Below, piece by piece: positions 1 through 6,146 of a stretch of 33,517 nucleotides of DNA; the stretch's first letter is position 1, and every line of letters begins with the position of its first letter. Location: NCBI GenBank assembly GCA_944325825.1, contig CALVBP010000020.1:1-33517 (forward strand), given 5' to 3'. Made by a program: the position numbers and the translations under genes. The notes under the pieces were generated by a model that was not told the origin of the DNA, did no database searches, and saw only the letters and a list, made by a program, of their open reading frames with translations. This stretch comes from Candidatus Gastranaerophilales bacterium. Lineage in GTDB: Bacteria > Cyanobacteriota > Vampirovibrionia > Gastranaerophilales > Gastranaerophilaceae.

Positions 1-384
1 ATTCAGGGTCTATCCATTCAATATAAAACCAACATTGATAGATTCCGGGTCAAAGCCCGGAATGACGGGGGTAAATATACTTATTTCCTCCCCTGCTCGG
101 GGAGGGTTAGAGTGGGGGGCAATTAGTGAATAGTGATTAGTGAATAGTGATTAGATGATTACTATTTCCTTTGTCATGCTGAACTAGATTCAGCATCTAT
201 CCATTCAATACAAAACCAACATTGATAGATTCCGGGTCAAAGCCCGGAATAACGGGGGTAAATAAACATTCTCCCTCCCCTGCTCGGGGAGGGCTGGGGT
301 GGGGAGCAATTAGTGAATAGTGATTAGTGAATAGTGATTAGATGATTACTATTTCCTTTGTCATGCTGAACTAGATTCAGCATC
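1..384. repeat. Tandem 187-bp intergenic repeat, two copies
   Basis: Two near-identical units with a 187-bp period (about 11-197 and 198-384); the window begins inside the tail of an earlier unit. Each unit holds, in order, a hairpin motif TTCCGGGTCAAAGCCCGGAA, a CTCCCC...GGGGAG hairpin, a short direct repeat of ATTAGTGAATAGTG, and an imperfect TGCTGAACTAGATTCAGCA palindrome. No open frame of note is present. Such composite palindromic elements are typical of REP-like intergenic repeats. A related segment occurs in opposite orientation near 27124-27180. Confidence 0.85.
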
Positions 385-618
385 TTACCAATGTAGCGTT
401 ATACTTGGTTTCCGGTAAGATCCCGAAGGGGTAAATATAAGTTAGCAGGCTAGACCAACACAATAGTCCGCTTGGTATAAAAAATTCGGGATGACAACGA
501 AATTCAGACATCAGCCCCGATACAAAATTAACATTGATAGATTCCGGCTCACAGCCCGGAAGGACGAATATTCATAATTCTCTTTACACTGAAACAAAAA
601 GTTGTTTAAAACTCCTGG
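385..618. repeat. Non-coding tail of the repeat block with a third partial copy (521-566)
   Basis: Positions 521-566 repeat part of the 187-bp unit (ACATTGATAGATTCCGG then CAGCCCGGAA) with several substitutions, so this is a diverged third copy. The rest of 385-618 has no convincing gene. AAACAA-AAA-GTTGTTT at about 593-608 could form a weak hairpin just beyond the adaptor gene's stop codon. I see no tRNA or integration site. Confidence 0.6.
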
Positions 619-1278
619 CTACTGAACAATTCTCTTATCAATATCAAGCGCTTTTGCATACTTGACTAAAAGCCTATATGCTTTATCAGCCTGTCTTTTA
701 TATGCAGAATAATTTTCATCGCTTTCAGAGGCTATAGAGTTTATCATTGCCTTTGTAATAACAGCATCCTTCATTAATACTTCCAGATGAGGTGGAACAG
801 AAAGTATATCATCTTGATTTTTTAATGTATAAATTTCTTCCCCGTTTGCTGTTTCACCAATTGAAAGTGTAGAATAATCTATCGTAACAATGGATTTTAC
901 AACAGGAGACGGATAAAGAACTATTTTATCCCCTTTAATATAGAATCCTTCAGGTATTCCGCATTTATGCTTTAAACTTTCTGGATTTTTAATTAAATCT
1001 AAGAATTTTGAGTTAAGCTTAACCATATATTTACCATGAGAATCTTTTTTAATTAACCCGTTTGGTAAATCATAAGCACAAGTGCCCGGTATTGTTAAAA
1101 TAACATGGACTCTCTCTCTAAACGGGAAGTCGTAAGATGTGTAAATTTCAGTTATAGCCTTATTCAGGGCTAACACAAGCGAATCTTCAAATTCTTCTTC
1201 CGACGCAGCATCATTGTCATACATCGACCACTCCTGTGATGCCGCTGTGTTGTACAAATCCAGTAATGTTAGTGTCAT
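619..1278 (-). CDS. Putative phage head-tail adaptor (P22 gp4-like position)
   Basis: 219 aa, soluble, preceded by a textbook Shine-Dalgarno AAAGGAGG 6 nt before ATG. The sequence is mostly helical, with a central region (about residues 50-140) rich in beta-type segments and the phrase IKGDKIVLYPSP. Many podoviral and siphoviral adaptor/connector proteins carry this 'x-G-x-I-x-L-x-P-x-P' element between N- and C-terminal helices. Its place after portal, scaffold and coat, and directly downstream of a lysin, matches the P22 order in which the gp4 adaptor follows coat. It would sit under the portal ring to close the filled head. The family call is by resemblance and position. It is the last phage gene visible to the left. 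Confidence 0.55.
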   Translation of the reverse strand: MTLTLLDLYNTAASQEWSMYDNDAASEEEFEDSLVLALNKAITEIYTSYDFPFRERVHVILTIPGTCAYDLPNGLIKKDSHGKYMVKLNSKFLDLIKNPESLKHKCGIPEGFYIKGDKIVLYPSPVVKSIVTIDYSTLSIGETANGEEIYTLKNQDDILSVPPHLEVLMKDAVITKAMINSIASESDENYSAYKRQADKAYRLLVKYAKALDIDKRIVQ

Positions 1279-1293
1279 AAAAACCTCCTTTAT

Positions 1294-1794
1294 TTAACTT
1301 ATAACTTCCGACACATCATAATCCGCAAACTGCTTCATGTAGCTTTCAATACTTGTTCCGAAAGCATCTTTGCTGATGCTTTTACCTCCGCTTTTTAAAT
1401 ATGTTATTACAGCTCCTGCCCCCTTTAAATGAGCACCTGCAAGCAATCCGGACGGTGTTATTTTATATCCGTTAATAATCAAACCTATATATTTATCAGC
1501 ACCGACAGCTTTAAGATATCCCCACTGTTTTCTCTTAAAAACTATTTGGGCATTTTCCTGGGCTTTAGGATTATTCAAAAAATCCTGAATAGAGCAGACC
1601 CCGTCTTTTCCGGTAAACTCCCCCCGCCAGTCATTATTGTAAATTCTTGAGACCTTCCTGTAATATCCTGCATCAACAAGAGCCGATTCTCCCATCTGGT
1701 ATTTACCGGCATAGCCGTATTTATTAAAAGCTTTATAATTTCCGGCAGATTCCCTTGAGCCAAGGTCATTTAAAAATTGCTGAAATGTTTTCAT
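1294..1794 (-). CDS. Phage lysozyme/lytic transglycosylase-like peptidoglycan hydrolase
   Basis: 166 aa with a strong SD (GGGGGGAG). The N-terminus reads LGSRESAGNYKAFNKYGYAGKY (residues about 11-32) followed by QMGESAL. This is the signature of VirB1/SLT-type hydrolases: the Glu of RES is the expected catalytic acid and the G-x-YQMG segment lines the substrate cleft. No signal peptide is present, so it is either a virion-associated lysin that locally opens peptidoglycan during DNA entry or is released by a holin outside this window. Its start codon overlaps the stop of the 68-aa gene by 4 nt, indicating translational coupling. It is followed 15 nt later by the adaptor gene. In P22, gp4 itself has muramidase activity; here the activity looks like a separate gene (inference). 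Confidence 0.75.
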   Translation of the reverse strand: MKTFQQFLNDLGSRESAGNYKAFNKYGYAGKYQMGESALVDAGYYRKVSRIYNNDWRGEFTGKDGVCSIQDFLNNPKAQENAQIVFKRKQWGYLKAVGADKYIGLIINGYKITPSGLLAGAHLKGAGAVITYLKSGGKSISKDAFGTSIESYMKQFADYDVSEVIS

Positions 1795-1997
1795 TGTTCT
1801 CCCCCCTTGTCCAGAATTTTTGATAAAATACTTTTATCATTCTGAATCTTTTCCTGCTTTTTTATCCGGTCTCTGAACTTTTTTCCGTTTTTTTCAAGAA
1901 TTTTATACTCGGCCGGATATTTTGACTTTAATTCTTTTGCAGAATCATCAGGAAGGGAAAAAATATGCCCTGTTGGAATAAATTCAATCTTATACAT
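1791..1997 (-). CDS. Small basic phage protein of unknown function
   Basis: 68 aa with a strong SD (AAGGAGG) 5-6 nt before ATG and a 4-nt overlap with the downstream lysin gene, so it is very likely translated. The N-terminal half (IEFIPTGHIFSLPDDSAKEL) looks like a small beta-alpha domain. The C-terminal half is a highly charged Lys-rich helix. Short proteins of this type between decoration and adaptor genes are common in podoviral and siphoviral head modules, but I do not recognise the family and assign no function. Confidence 0.7.
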   Translation of the reverse strand: MYKIEFIPTGHIFSLPDDSAKELKSKYPAEYKILEKNGKKFRDRIKKQEKIQNDKSILSKILDKGGEQ

Positions 1998-2008
1998 TCT
2001 TTTCCTCC

Positions 2009-2155
2009 TTAAATCAAATCTTTAAGCATTTGGCTAACTTCTTTTTCCGTCATCTCATTGAAAGATTTACCGCCGTATTTCTTCTTCAAAATATCCGGAG
2101 GAGAAATTTCTCCCCAGATTAATTCTTTTTCATCTTGATAGTTTTCATCTGTCAT
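2009..2155 (-). CDS. 48-aa microprotein resembling the scaffold C-terminal coat-binding tail
   Basis: ATG at 2155, stop TAA at 2009-2011, with the SD AAAGGA upstream; the stop lies just ahead of the SD of the next gene (1997), so it belongs to the phage operon. The last residues (FNEMTEKEVSQMLKDLI) match the very C-terminus of the scaffold-like protein encoded at 5099-5749 (FDEMTPKEVDELLERLI). F, E-M-T, K-E-V, L and L-I are shared, 10 of 17 positions, and both end at the stop codon after an upstream PP and a lysine cluster. In P22-type scaffolds the C-terminal helix-turn-helix binds the coat protein. A free copy could modulate assembly; this is inference. Confidence 0.72.
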   Translation of the reverse strand: MTDENYQDEKELIWGEISPPDILKKKYGGKSFNEMTEKEVSQMLKDLI

Positions 2156-2181
2156 AATTCCGTCCTTTCCATATTAACCTA

Positions 2182-2190
2182 TGATATAAT
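2182..2190 (+). promoter_or_regulatory. Extended -10 promoter of the 2197 membrane-protein gene
   Basis: TGATATAAT fits the extended -10 consensus TGnTATAAT. The box ends 6 nt before the ATG at 2197, placing the predicted +1 on or next to the start codon. No recognisable -35 and no SD are present. Confidence 0.55.
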
Positions 2191-2196
2191 TACGCT

Positions 2197-2787
2197 ATGA
2201 AACTTAAGTCTTATTTCAAAAATCTTCCTGATATGTGGAGTGCTAATATTATAGCTATGCTCGGATTTGTGAGCTTTGTTCTTGCAATTATTGCTGCATC
2301 TGTTTCATCCTATTGTTCCGCAAATGTTATTTCATTGCCGCAAACATGCAAGGATGTCTACAGGTTGATTGAAGACTGCATAATATTACACACCTTTTCA
2401 TTTCCGCTAACCTGCGCTCACGCAATTGTTCCCATTATTGTTCAATGTATATTGCTATCTAAGCAGAAACTACAAAATAATATCATATTTATCATAATGA
2501 TAGTTATTACTATTCTTTGCACAATACCGGGGTATAATTTATTTGATTTCAGCCGCGGAGGAGGCATATATATCGCATTCTTACCGATATTCGGCTCTCC
2601 TGTTACAATAATTGCATTCATTATACTTTTTATATTATTTTGTAGGGATTTGAAAAGTAGAAAACAAATACCTGACAGTAAGCATATTACAAACCCTTCT
2701 TATATCAATTTTGTAAATATCTTTTTCTGGTATGGAATTGTTGTGCTGATTCTTGAAGCTCTTCTGCTGGTATTTCTAATTGCATAA
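2197..2787 (+). CDS. Multi-spanning membrane protein, probable phage moron
   Basis: 196 aa with about five hydrophobic segments: residues about 17-37, 65-87, 95-112, 124-148 and 174-195. It ends in a membrane helix. It is the only plus-strand gene inside the minus-strand head operon, has its own extended -10 promoter, and appears to be leaderless (no SD). Those are hallmarks of a moron, a prophage cargo gene expressed from the lysogen. Superinfection exclusion or another membrane role would fit, but no domain is recognised. It runs convergent with the lipase gene, leaving 7 nt between the stops. No clear terminator is seen. Confidence 0.65.
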   Translation: MKLKSYFKNLPDMWSANIIAMLGFVSFVLAIIAASVSSYCSANVISLPQTCKDVYRLIEDCIILHTFSFPLTCAHAIVPIIVQCILLSKQKLQNNIIFIIMIVITILCTIPGYNLFDFSRGGGIYIAFLPIFGSPVTIIAFIILFILFCRDLKSRKQIPDSKHITNPSYINFVNIFFWYGIVVLILEALLLVFLIA

Positions 2788-2794
2788 AATTCCG

Positions 2795-3679
2795 CTAACT
2801 TCCATGTTTCGCGCCGCAGGTACGTACATAATCCCCGACTTTTGTCCCGTCAGAGCGAGTATATCCGCTCACCGTATATGAACCTACGCATTGCGGACCT
2901 GTTGAACTCTCTTTTGCTTTTTCGGCTTTGCTTCGCTTTTTATTAATTGTAGATTTTAAATCCCCTATCTTTTGCCGAATATTATTCTTGAAATTATCAG
3001 CCATTTCTCCGGACAAAAATTCCTTCCCTCGTGTCATATTTGGATGCAAGTTCTTACTTATCTGTTGAACTTTTTCAGGAGTAATTATTTTCCTTTGAGA
3101 CAAATCTTCCATGCTTTCTGCTTCATGGCTGTTTGCGTTTCCGGGTTTTTCAGGTACTGTATAAATTTCTCCGAGATGATTCTGCCCGTTCACCATAGTA
3201 AACATATCTTTTTCATTAACATAGTTTATTACATTATTTTCCTTTAACTTTATTCCGCTTCTGAACATGTCTCTTATCCCGTAGGCATTAAATGTCGCCG
3301 CAAAAACCCCTCTAATGCCGGAAACTATTTCACTGAGACTCCCACCCAGAGAATGACCCGTTACAGATATGTCCATCCCCGGATTCTCCATTACTACTTT
3401 ATCATAAACAGCTATGGCATCCGTTGCCTGTGAAGGAAGTCTGTTTCTTGCCATTGCTGCATCATTTTTAATGTCATTCACTTCATCTGTTCCGCGATAC
3501 GCTATTATTATATCTTTTCCGTTCGACAGAACCTCTGCATGAAAGCCATTATTCTTATTATCCACTGAATCAATTACTTTATATCCGGCGGGCGGCTTTG
3601 AGTTATCCTTGCGATACGCATATATAGAAGCTTGTTTTAATATTTCATGATACCTGGTATCTTCTTTTTTATTTTTCAT
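2795..3679 (-). CDS. Phage-encoded lipase, class 3-type alpha/beta hydrolase
   Basis: 294 aa from the ATG at 3679, chosen because AAGGAAAA lies just upstream; an in-frame ATG at 3739 has no such site. The core shows IIIAYRGTDEVNDIKND (the oxyanion-side strand of Lipase_3/Mbeg1-like enzymes), then VTGHSLGGSLSE with the nucleophile Ser in GHSLGG. A downstream Asp and His are available, but I cannot assign them by eye. Residues about 225-275 are Lys-rich and helical. The C-terminus carries a separate Cys-containing motif (YTVSGYTRSDGTKVGDYVRT), seen as a tail on many phage-associated proteins. There is no signal peptide. A lipase within a head module suggests a virion-borne enzyme acting on the host envelope, or prophage cargo; substrate unknown. 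Confidence 0.75.
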   Translation of the reverse strand: MKNKKEDTRYHEILKQASIYAYRKDNSKPPAGYKVIDSVDNKNNGFHAEVLSNGKDIIIAYRGTDEVNDIKNDAAMARNRLPSQATDAIAVYDKVVMENPGMDISVTGHSLGGSLSEIVSGIRGVFAATFNAYGIRDMFRSGIKLKENNVINYVNEKDMFTMVNGQNHLGEIYTVPEKPGNANSHEAESMEDLSQRKIITPEKVQQISKNLHPNMTRGKEFLSGEMADNFKNNIRQKIGDLKSTINKKRSKAEKAKESSTGPQCVGSYTVSGYTRSDGTKVGDYVRTCGAKHGS

Positions 3680-3727
3680 ACTTTTTCCTTTCTCATGTTC
3701 TTTCTTCTTAAAGAATATTTTCCCGGA

Positions 3728-3750
3728 CGGGCGGAGCAAAGCTCCGCCCG
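3728..3750. other. GC-rich intergenic hairpin upstream of the lipase gene
   Basis: CGGGCGGAGC (3728-3737), loop AAA, then GCTCCGCCCG (3741-3750): a perfect 10-bp stem between the decoration and lipase genes. On the transcribed (minus) strand no U-run follows it, so it is not a typical terminator. Partial termination or mRNA processing/stabilisation are possible. Confidence 0.7.
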
Positions 3751-3768
3751 CTTGGGAAGAAAGATAAA

Positions 3769-4155
3769 CTATTCAACAGGTCTTACACCAGCCCATTTTG
3801 CGACTGCAAAAATATTTCCGGTAAAACCTTCTGCGAAATCTAAATCAATAGAACCGTCAGCTTTTTCGAATCTGGATAAATCCTGAAGCTGAATGGCAGA
3901 AGTCCCTTTGGTTAATTCTATTACAATATCGCCTAACATTGAGTTAGGGTAAGCATCTCCTGCTTTTACGGTTAGCAAAGAATCTGAAGATGTTGTTTCT
4001 ATAATAATAAATAAGGAATTATTCTTATTAGAAAATGCTTCTTCTATAGTGATTCCGTTAGCCTGAGTTACGGCCTTTTTTTCAATAACAATATTAGCAA
4101 CCGATTCTGTATGGTCAAGACTCGGATACTGAACTTCAATAATATCTCTTGTCAT
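3769..4155 (-). CDS. Probable capsid decoration/head-fibre protein
   Basis: 128 aa, SD AAAGGAA, encoded 27 nt after the coat gene. The sequence is beta-rich with alternating hydrophobics (NIVIEKKAV, SLFIIIETT, DSLLTVKAGD, GDIVIELTKG) and ends in a compact beta segment (GNIFAVAKWAGVRP). The length, composition and place directly after coat match small decoration proteins that bind the outside of the capsid. The phrase 'LTVKAGDAYPNSMLGDI' resembles beta-sandwich decoration proteins of many tailed phages. No catalytic motif is visible. Function is inferred mostly from position. Confidence 0.55.
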   Translation of the reverse strand: MTRDIIEVQYPSLDHTESVANIVIEKKAVTQANGITIEEAFSNKNNSLFIIIETTSSDSLLTVKAGDAYPNSMLGDIVIELTKGTSAIQLQDLSRFEKADGSIDLDFAEGFTGNIFAVAKWAGVRPVE

Positions 4156-4182
4156 AAATTATTCCTTTCTATAATTAACTAT

Positions 4183-5073
4183 TTATACAGACAGCTTAGC
4201 AGAAACCTTAACCGTACCTAACATATCGGCTCTCGGAGCACCTACACCATAGAGACCATAACCTTTGTAGCAGGTGTTAAAGTTCTTTTCCGGAGTATAG
4301 AAAGTGGTATTCAAATCTGCTGAAATACCACCGGCAAGAGTCTTGCCTTTAACCCCAAAGAGCGGGTAGAATACACCTGTTTCAGGCTGTGCAATGTTAT
4401 TGGATACAAGAATTTCCCAGCCGCAAAGAGTTCCGATATAACCTTTAGAAATTTGAGCTTTACCGGTTTCAGTATATTTGAGTTCATCCAGTTTTCCCAA
4501 ATAGAATTGATATTCCGGAGGAATTACGCAGAGCATTGAACCATCAGTCCAGTTAGTGTGTCCTTTGCCGTCTCCTCTCTGGAATTTTGCCTGCATATAT
4601 GCAAAGATATCTTTTGCAGTATCTGCCGTAAGTACAATTGCTTCGCCTTCATCATCGAGGTAATGACCTGCTCTTGTGTAAAGATTAGCGTAAGCACTAT
4701 CTACAGCAGCAGCAAATTGTTTAATTGCATCATTAGTGTAATCTTTTGCCAAATCAACCATTTTATCCGGATTATCCTGAGAGTTTTGGAGCATTTTTTC
4801 TTCCATTTCTGAAAGTTCAAAGTGGAATGCTTTTCCTCTGTCAATTTTAACCTTGCAGGTGGAAAGAGTTGCTGCCTCGGCATCTGGCAAATCTCCGCCA
4901 TCATAATCAAACAACTGAACCATTCCGGGCATTGTTACATCAACCTCATCACCTTTGTTGATTGAATTTTTCATTTCTGAATGAGCGAGTTTACCTATTA
5001 CAAGCTCATTGTAAAAATACTTGCCAAATGCTTTAGAAAAAGCATCTGCAATCATTTGTTTTGTAGTTGTCAT
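4183..5073 (-). CDS. Major capsid (coat) protein, podovirus-type
   Basis: 296 aa from the ATG at 5073, which has GAAAGGAAAA just upstream; a longer frame to 5124 would overlap the scaffold gene and lacks such a site. Features of an HK97-fold coat are visible: an N-terminal arm, an E-loop-like stretch around VDVTMPGMVQLFDYDGG, a long spine helix (about residues 93-130, KMVDLAKDYTNDAIKQFAAA), and P/A-domain strands near the end (FNTCYKGYGLYGVGAPRADM). It follows the scaffold gene by 25 nt and precedes a decoration-like gene, the usual order. The assignment comes from sequence character plus context. It resembles capsid proteins of the P22/T7-type podoviral group more than those with a fused protease; no separate protease gene is present. 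Confidence 0.8.
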   Translation of the reverse strand: MTTTKQMIADAFSKAFGKYFYNELVIGKLAHSEMKNSINKGDEVDVTMPGMVQLFDYDGGDLPDAEAATLSTCKVKIDRGKAFHFELSEMEEKMLQNSQDNPDKMVDLAKDYTNDAIKQFAAAVDSAYANLYTRAGHYLDDEGEAIVLTADTAKDIFAYMQAKFQRGDGKGHTNWTDGSMLCVIPPEYQFYLGKLDELKYTETGKAQISKGYIGTLCGWEILVSNNIAQPETGVFYPLFGVKGKTLAGGISADLNTTFYTPEKNFNTCYKGYGLYGVGAPRADMLGTVKVSAKLSV

Positions 5074-5098
5074 CGTTTTTTCCTTTCTTTGAATTGTG

Positions 5099-5749
5099 CT
5101 AAATAAGTCTTTCCAAAAGTTCATCCACCTCTTTCGGGGTCATTTCATCAAACCTCTTTTTCGGCGGAGTAAATGATGTTTTAGAGTTTTTATCATAAGT
5201 CATTGAATCAAGAACTTTTTCGGTCTCATTTTTCGCAGAACGTTCTCTGTCATGTGCAAAGATTCTTGCTGAAACATATTCATCAAGGAGACAAACAAGC
5301 CTATCCATATCCAGATTGTTTCCCAAAACCGTATAAGCTTCTCTAAAAATCTCCTTGAATGAAGGATCTTGAAAATATTCCGGAGTGTTATACTTATCTT
5401 TGTATCTATCCAGATATTCCTGTATTTCACCTGTAGATTTTTTGAATAAGTCAAAAACTCTGCTAACTTCCCTGAGTTCAGAAACATTTTTCCTTAAAGA
5501 ACCCAGCTCAGCAGAACTCACCCCCTGACGTCTTTCAAGTTCTTGATAAGCCTTAGATAAATCTTCAACTGATTTAAATTTACCCAAAATCAAAGCCCCC
5601 GAAGGGTTTTCTGAAATAGATTCTCCTTCTTGAGGATTATGAACTTCCGGCATTAACTCTTCATCACAAACATCTGTTGAGTTTTCGGTCGCTTCCGGCT
5701 CAACATACTGTTCCGATGAAATTTGTGTTTCATTTAAAGTTTCTTCCAT
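5099..5749 (-). CDS. Capsid scaffolding protein
   Basis: 216 aa, strongly acidic N-terminus (residues 1-50, many E/D), a long coiled-coil-prone middle (DLSKAYQELERRQGVSSAEL onward) and a basic, helical C-terminus. That is the standard scaffold layout. SD GGAAAGGAAA lies upstream of the ATG. The last residues, FDEMTPKEVDELLERLI, are expected to form the coat-binding helix-turn-helix by analogy with P22 gp8, and are echoed in a separate 48-aa gene at 2009-2155. It lies between a minus-strand terminator-like hairpin (5801-5830) and the coat gene. No protease domain is fused. Confidence 0.75.
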   Translation of the reverse strand: MEETLNETQISSEQYVEPEATENSTDVCDEELMPEVHNPQEGESISENPSGALILGKFKSVEDLSKAYQELERRQGVSSAELGSLRKNVSELREVSRVFDLFKKSTGEIQEYLDRYKDKYNTPEYFQDPSFKEIFREAYTVLGNNLDMDRLVCLLDEYVSARIFAHDRERSAKNETEKVLDSMTYDKNSKTSFTPPKKRFDEMTPKEVDELLERLI

Positions 5750-5800
5750 AAAAAGTTTCCTTTCCGGGTTTCCCCATTTAATCCTTTAGTTTTCTTGTAT

Positions 5801-5830
5801 TAAAAATAAGGTGCTCAACCGAACACCTTA
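5801..5830 (-). terminator. Terminator/attenuator-like hairpin ahead of the scaffold gene
   Basis: On the minus strand CACC-type stem TAAGGTG/CACCTTA (5824-5830 with 5807-5813), extended inward by two pairs across one mismatch, is followed by UUUUUA. It would stop minus-strand transcripts arriving from the portal/cargo side. I see no good promoter between it and the scaffold start at 5749, so partial read-through or antitermination would be required. Confidence 0.6.
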
Positions 5831-5884
5831 CTAAAAATCCCCGCCAATTTTTTTAACATTTTTTAATATATCTTCAAAAAAGGC

Positions 5885-5913
5885 TTGACAAATTTTCTGC
5901 TGTTAGATATAAT
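5885..5913 (+). promoter_or_regulatory. Consensus sigma-70 promoter of a structured RNA
   Basis: TTGACA (5885-5890), 17-nt spacer, TATAAT (5908-5913): a perfect match to consensus on the plus strand, opposite to the phage genes. The predicted +1 (about G5920) is exactly the first base of a 14-bp hairpin. No plausible plus-strand protein follows. Confidence 0.8.
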
Positions 5914-6017
5914 AATATTGATACTTCCTTTGGAGCCTAGGCTTGTAGTCTAGTGTGTACCAAAGGAAGTATCGCTCTATATATTTTCAAAATTTGGACC
6001 GATTTCGTATTTGAATT

Positions 6018-6026
6018 TGTTATAAT
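6018..6026 (+). promoter_or_regulatory. Second, extended -10 promoter inside the RNA locus
   Basis: TGTTATAAT is a perfect TGnTATAAT. The box ends 6 nt before G6033, the first base of a 12-bp stem. TTGGAC at 5994-5999 is too far away (21 nt) to be a normal -35, so extended -10 recognition is assumed. Confidence 0.55.
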
Positions 6027-6032
6027 GTTATT

Positions 6033-6123
6033 GTTCGCCGTAAGTTCCGGGATAGAATGAGTTCCGTTCCCGGTGGTAACGTTTGATAAGGGTGCACCAG
6101 ACATCAAACACTTACGGACGGAC
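6033..6123 (+). ncRNA. Three-way-junction RNA element
   Basis: Closing stem 6033-6044 with 6111-6123 (GTTCGCCGTAAG with CTTACGG-A-CGGAC): 12 pairs including one G-U, and one bulged A. Hairpin 1: CCGGGA (6047-6052) with TCCCGG (6068-6073). Hairpin 2: GTTTGAT (6081-6087) with ATCAAAC (6103-6109); its loop contains the palindrome GGTGCACC (6091-6098), which could self-pair or mediate loop-loop dimerisation. The closing stem is followed by TTATTGTTGATT, a weak U-tract that could end the transcript. A TTG-initiated 68-codon minus-strand frame overlaps it but has no SD. Confidence 0.65.
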
Positions 6124-6146
6124 TTATTGTTGATTACAGCCAAATA

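Larger units (their letters stand above)
5920..6123 (+). ncRNA. Candidate structured non-coding RNA in the phage head operon
   Basis: The predicted transcript starts with GATACTTCCTTTGG (5920-5933), pairing perfectly with CCAAAGGAAGTATC (5960-5973). Inside lies a second stem CTAGGCT/AGTCTAG (5937-5943 with 5947-5953) with loop TGT, separated by an asymmetric internal loop (AGC / TGTGTA). A U/A-rich linker (5974-6032) leads to the three-way junction annotated separately at 6033-6123. The sequence lies in a gene-free gap between the cargo gene (6147) and scaffold gene (5749). The consensus promoter immediately upstream, with its +1 at the stem's first base, supports this strand. No Rfam family recognised by eye; no tRNA features. 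Confidence 0.65.

Noticed and set aside
1-384. CRISPR array
   Set aside because: Only two long tandem units with no uniform short repeats and no unique spacers; no cas genes in the window.
6033-6123. Hammerhead or other self-cleaving ribozyme, or tRNA
   Set aside because: The CUGANGA and GAAA core sequences of a hammerhead are absent, and no cloverleaf or T-loop GTTCRA motif is present.
6033-6123. phi29-type packaging RNA
   Set aside because: A three-way junction and self-complementary loop are suggestive, but the two loops are not complementary to each other and the portal/coat genes are not phi29-like, so I do not claim it.
5937-6143. 68-codon minus-strand frame in the 5750-6146 gap
   Set aside because: It begins with TTG, has no SD, and overlaps strong RNA structures with plus-strand promoters; the protein has no recognisable features.
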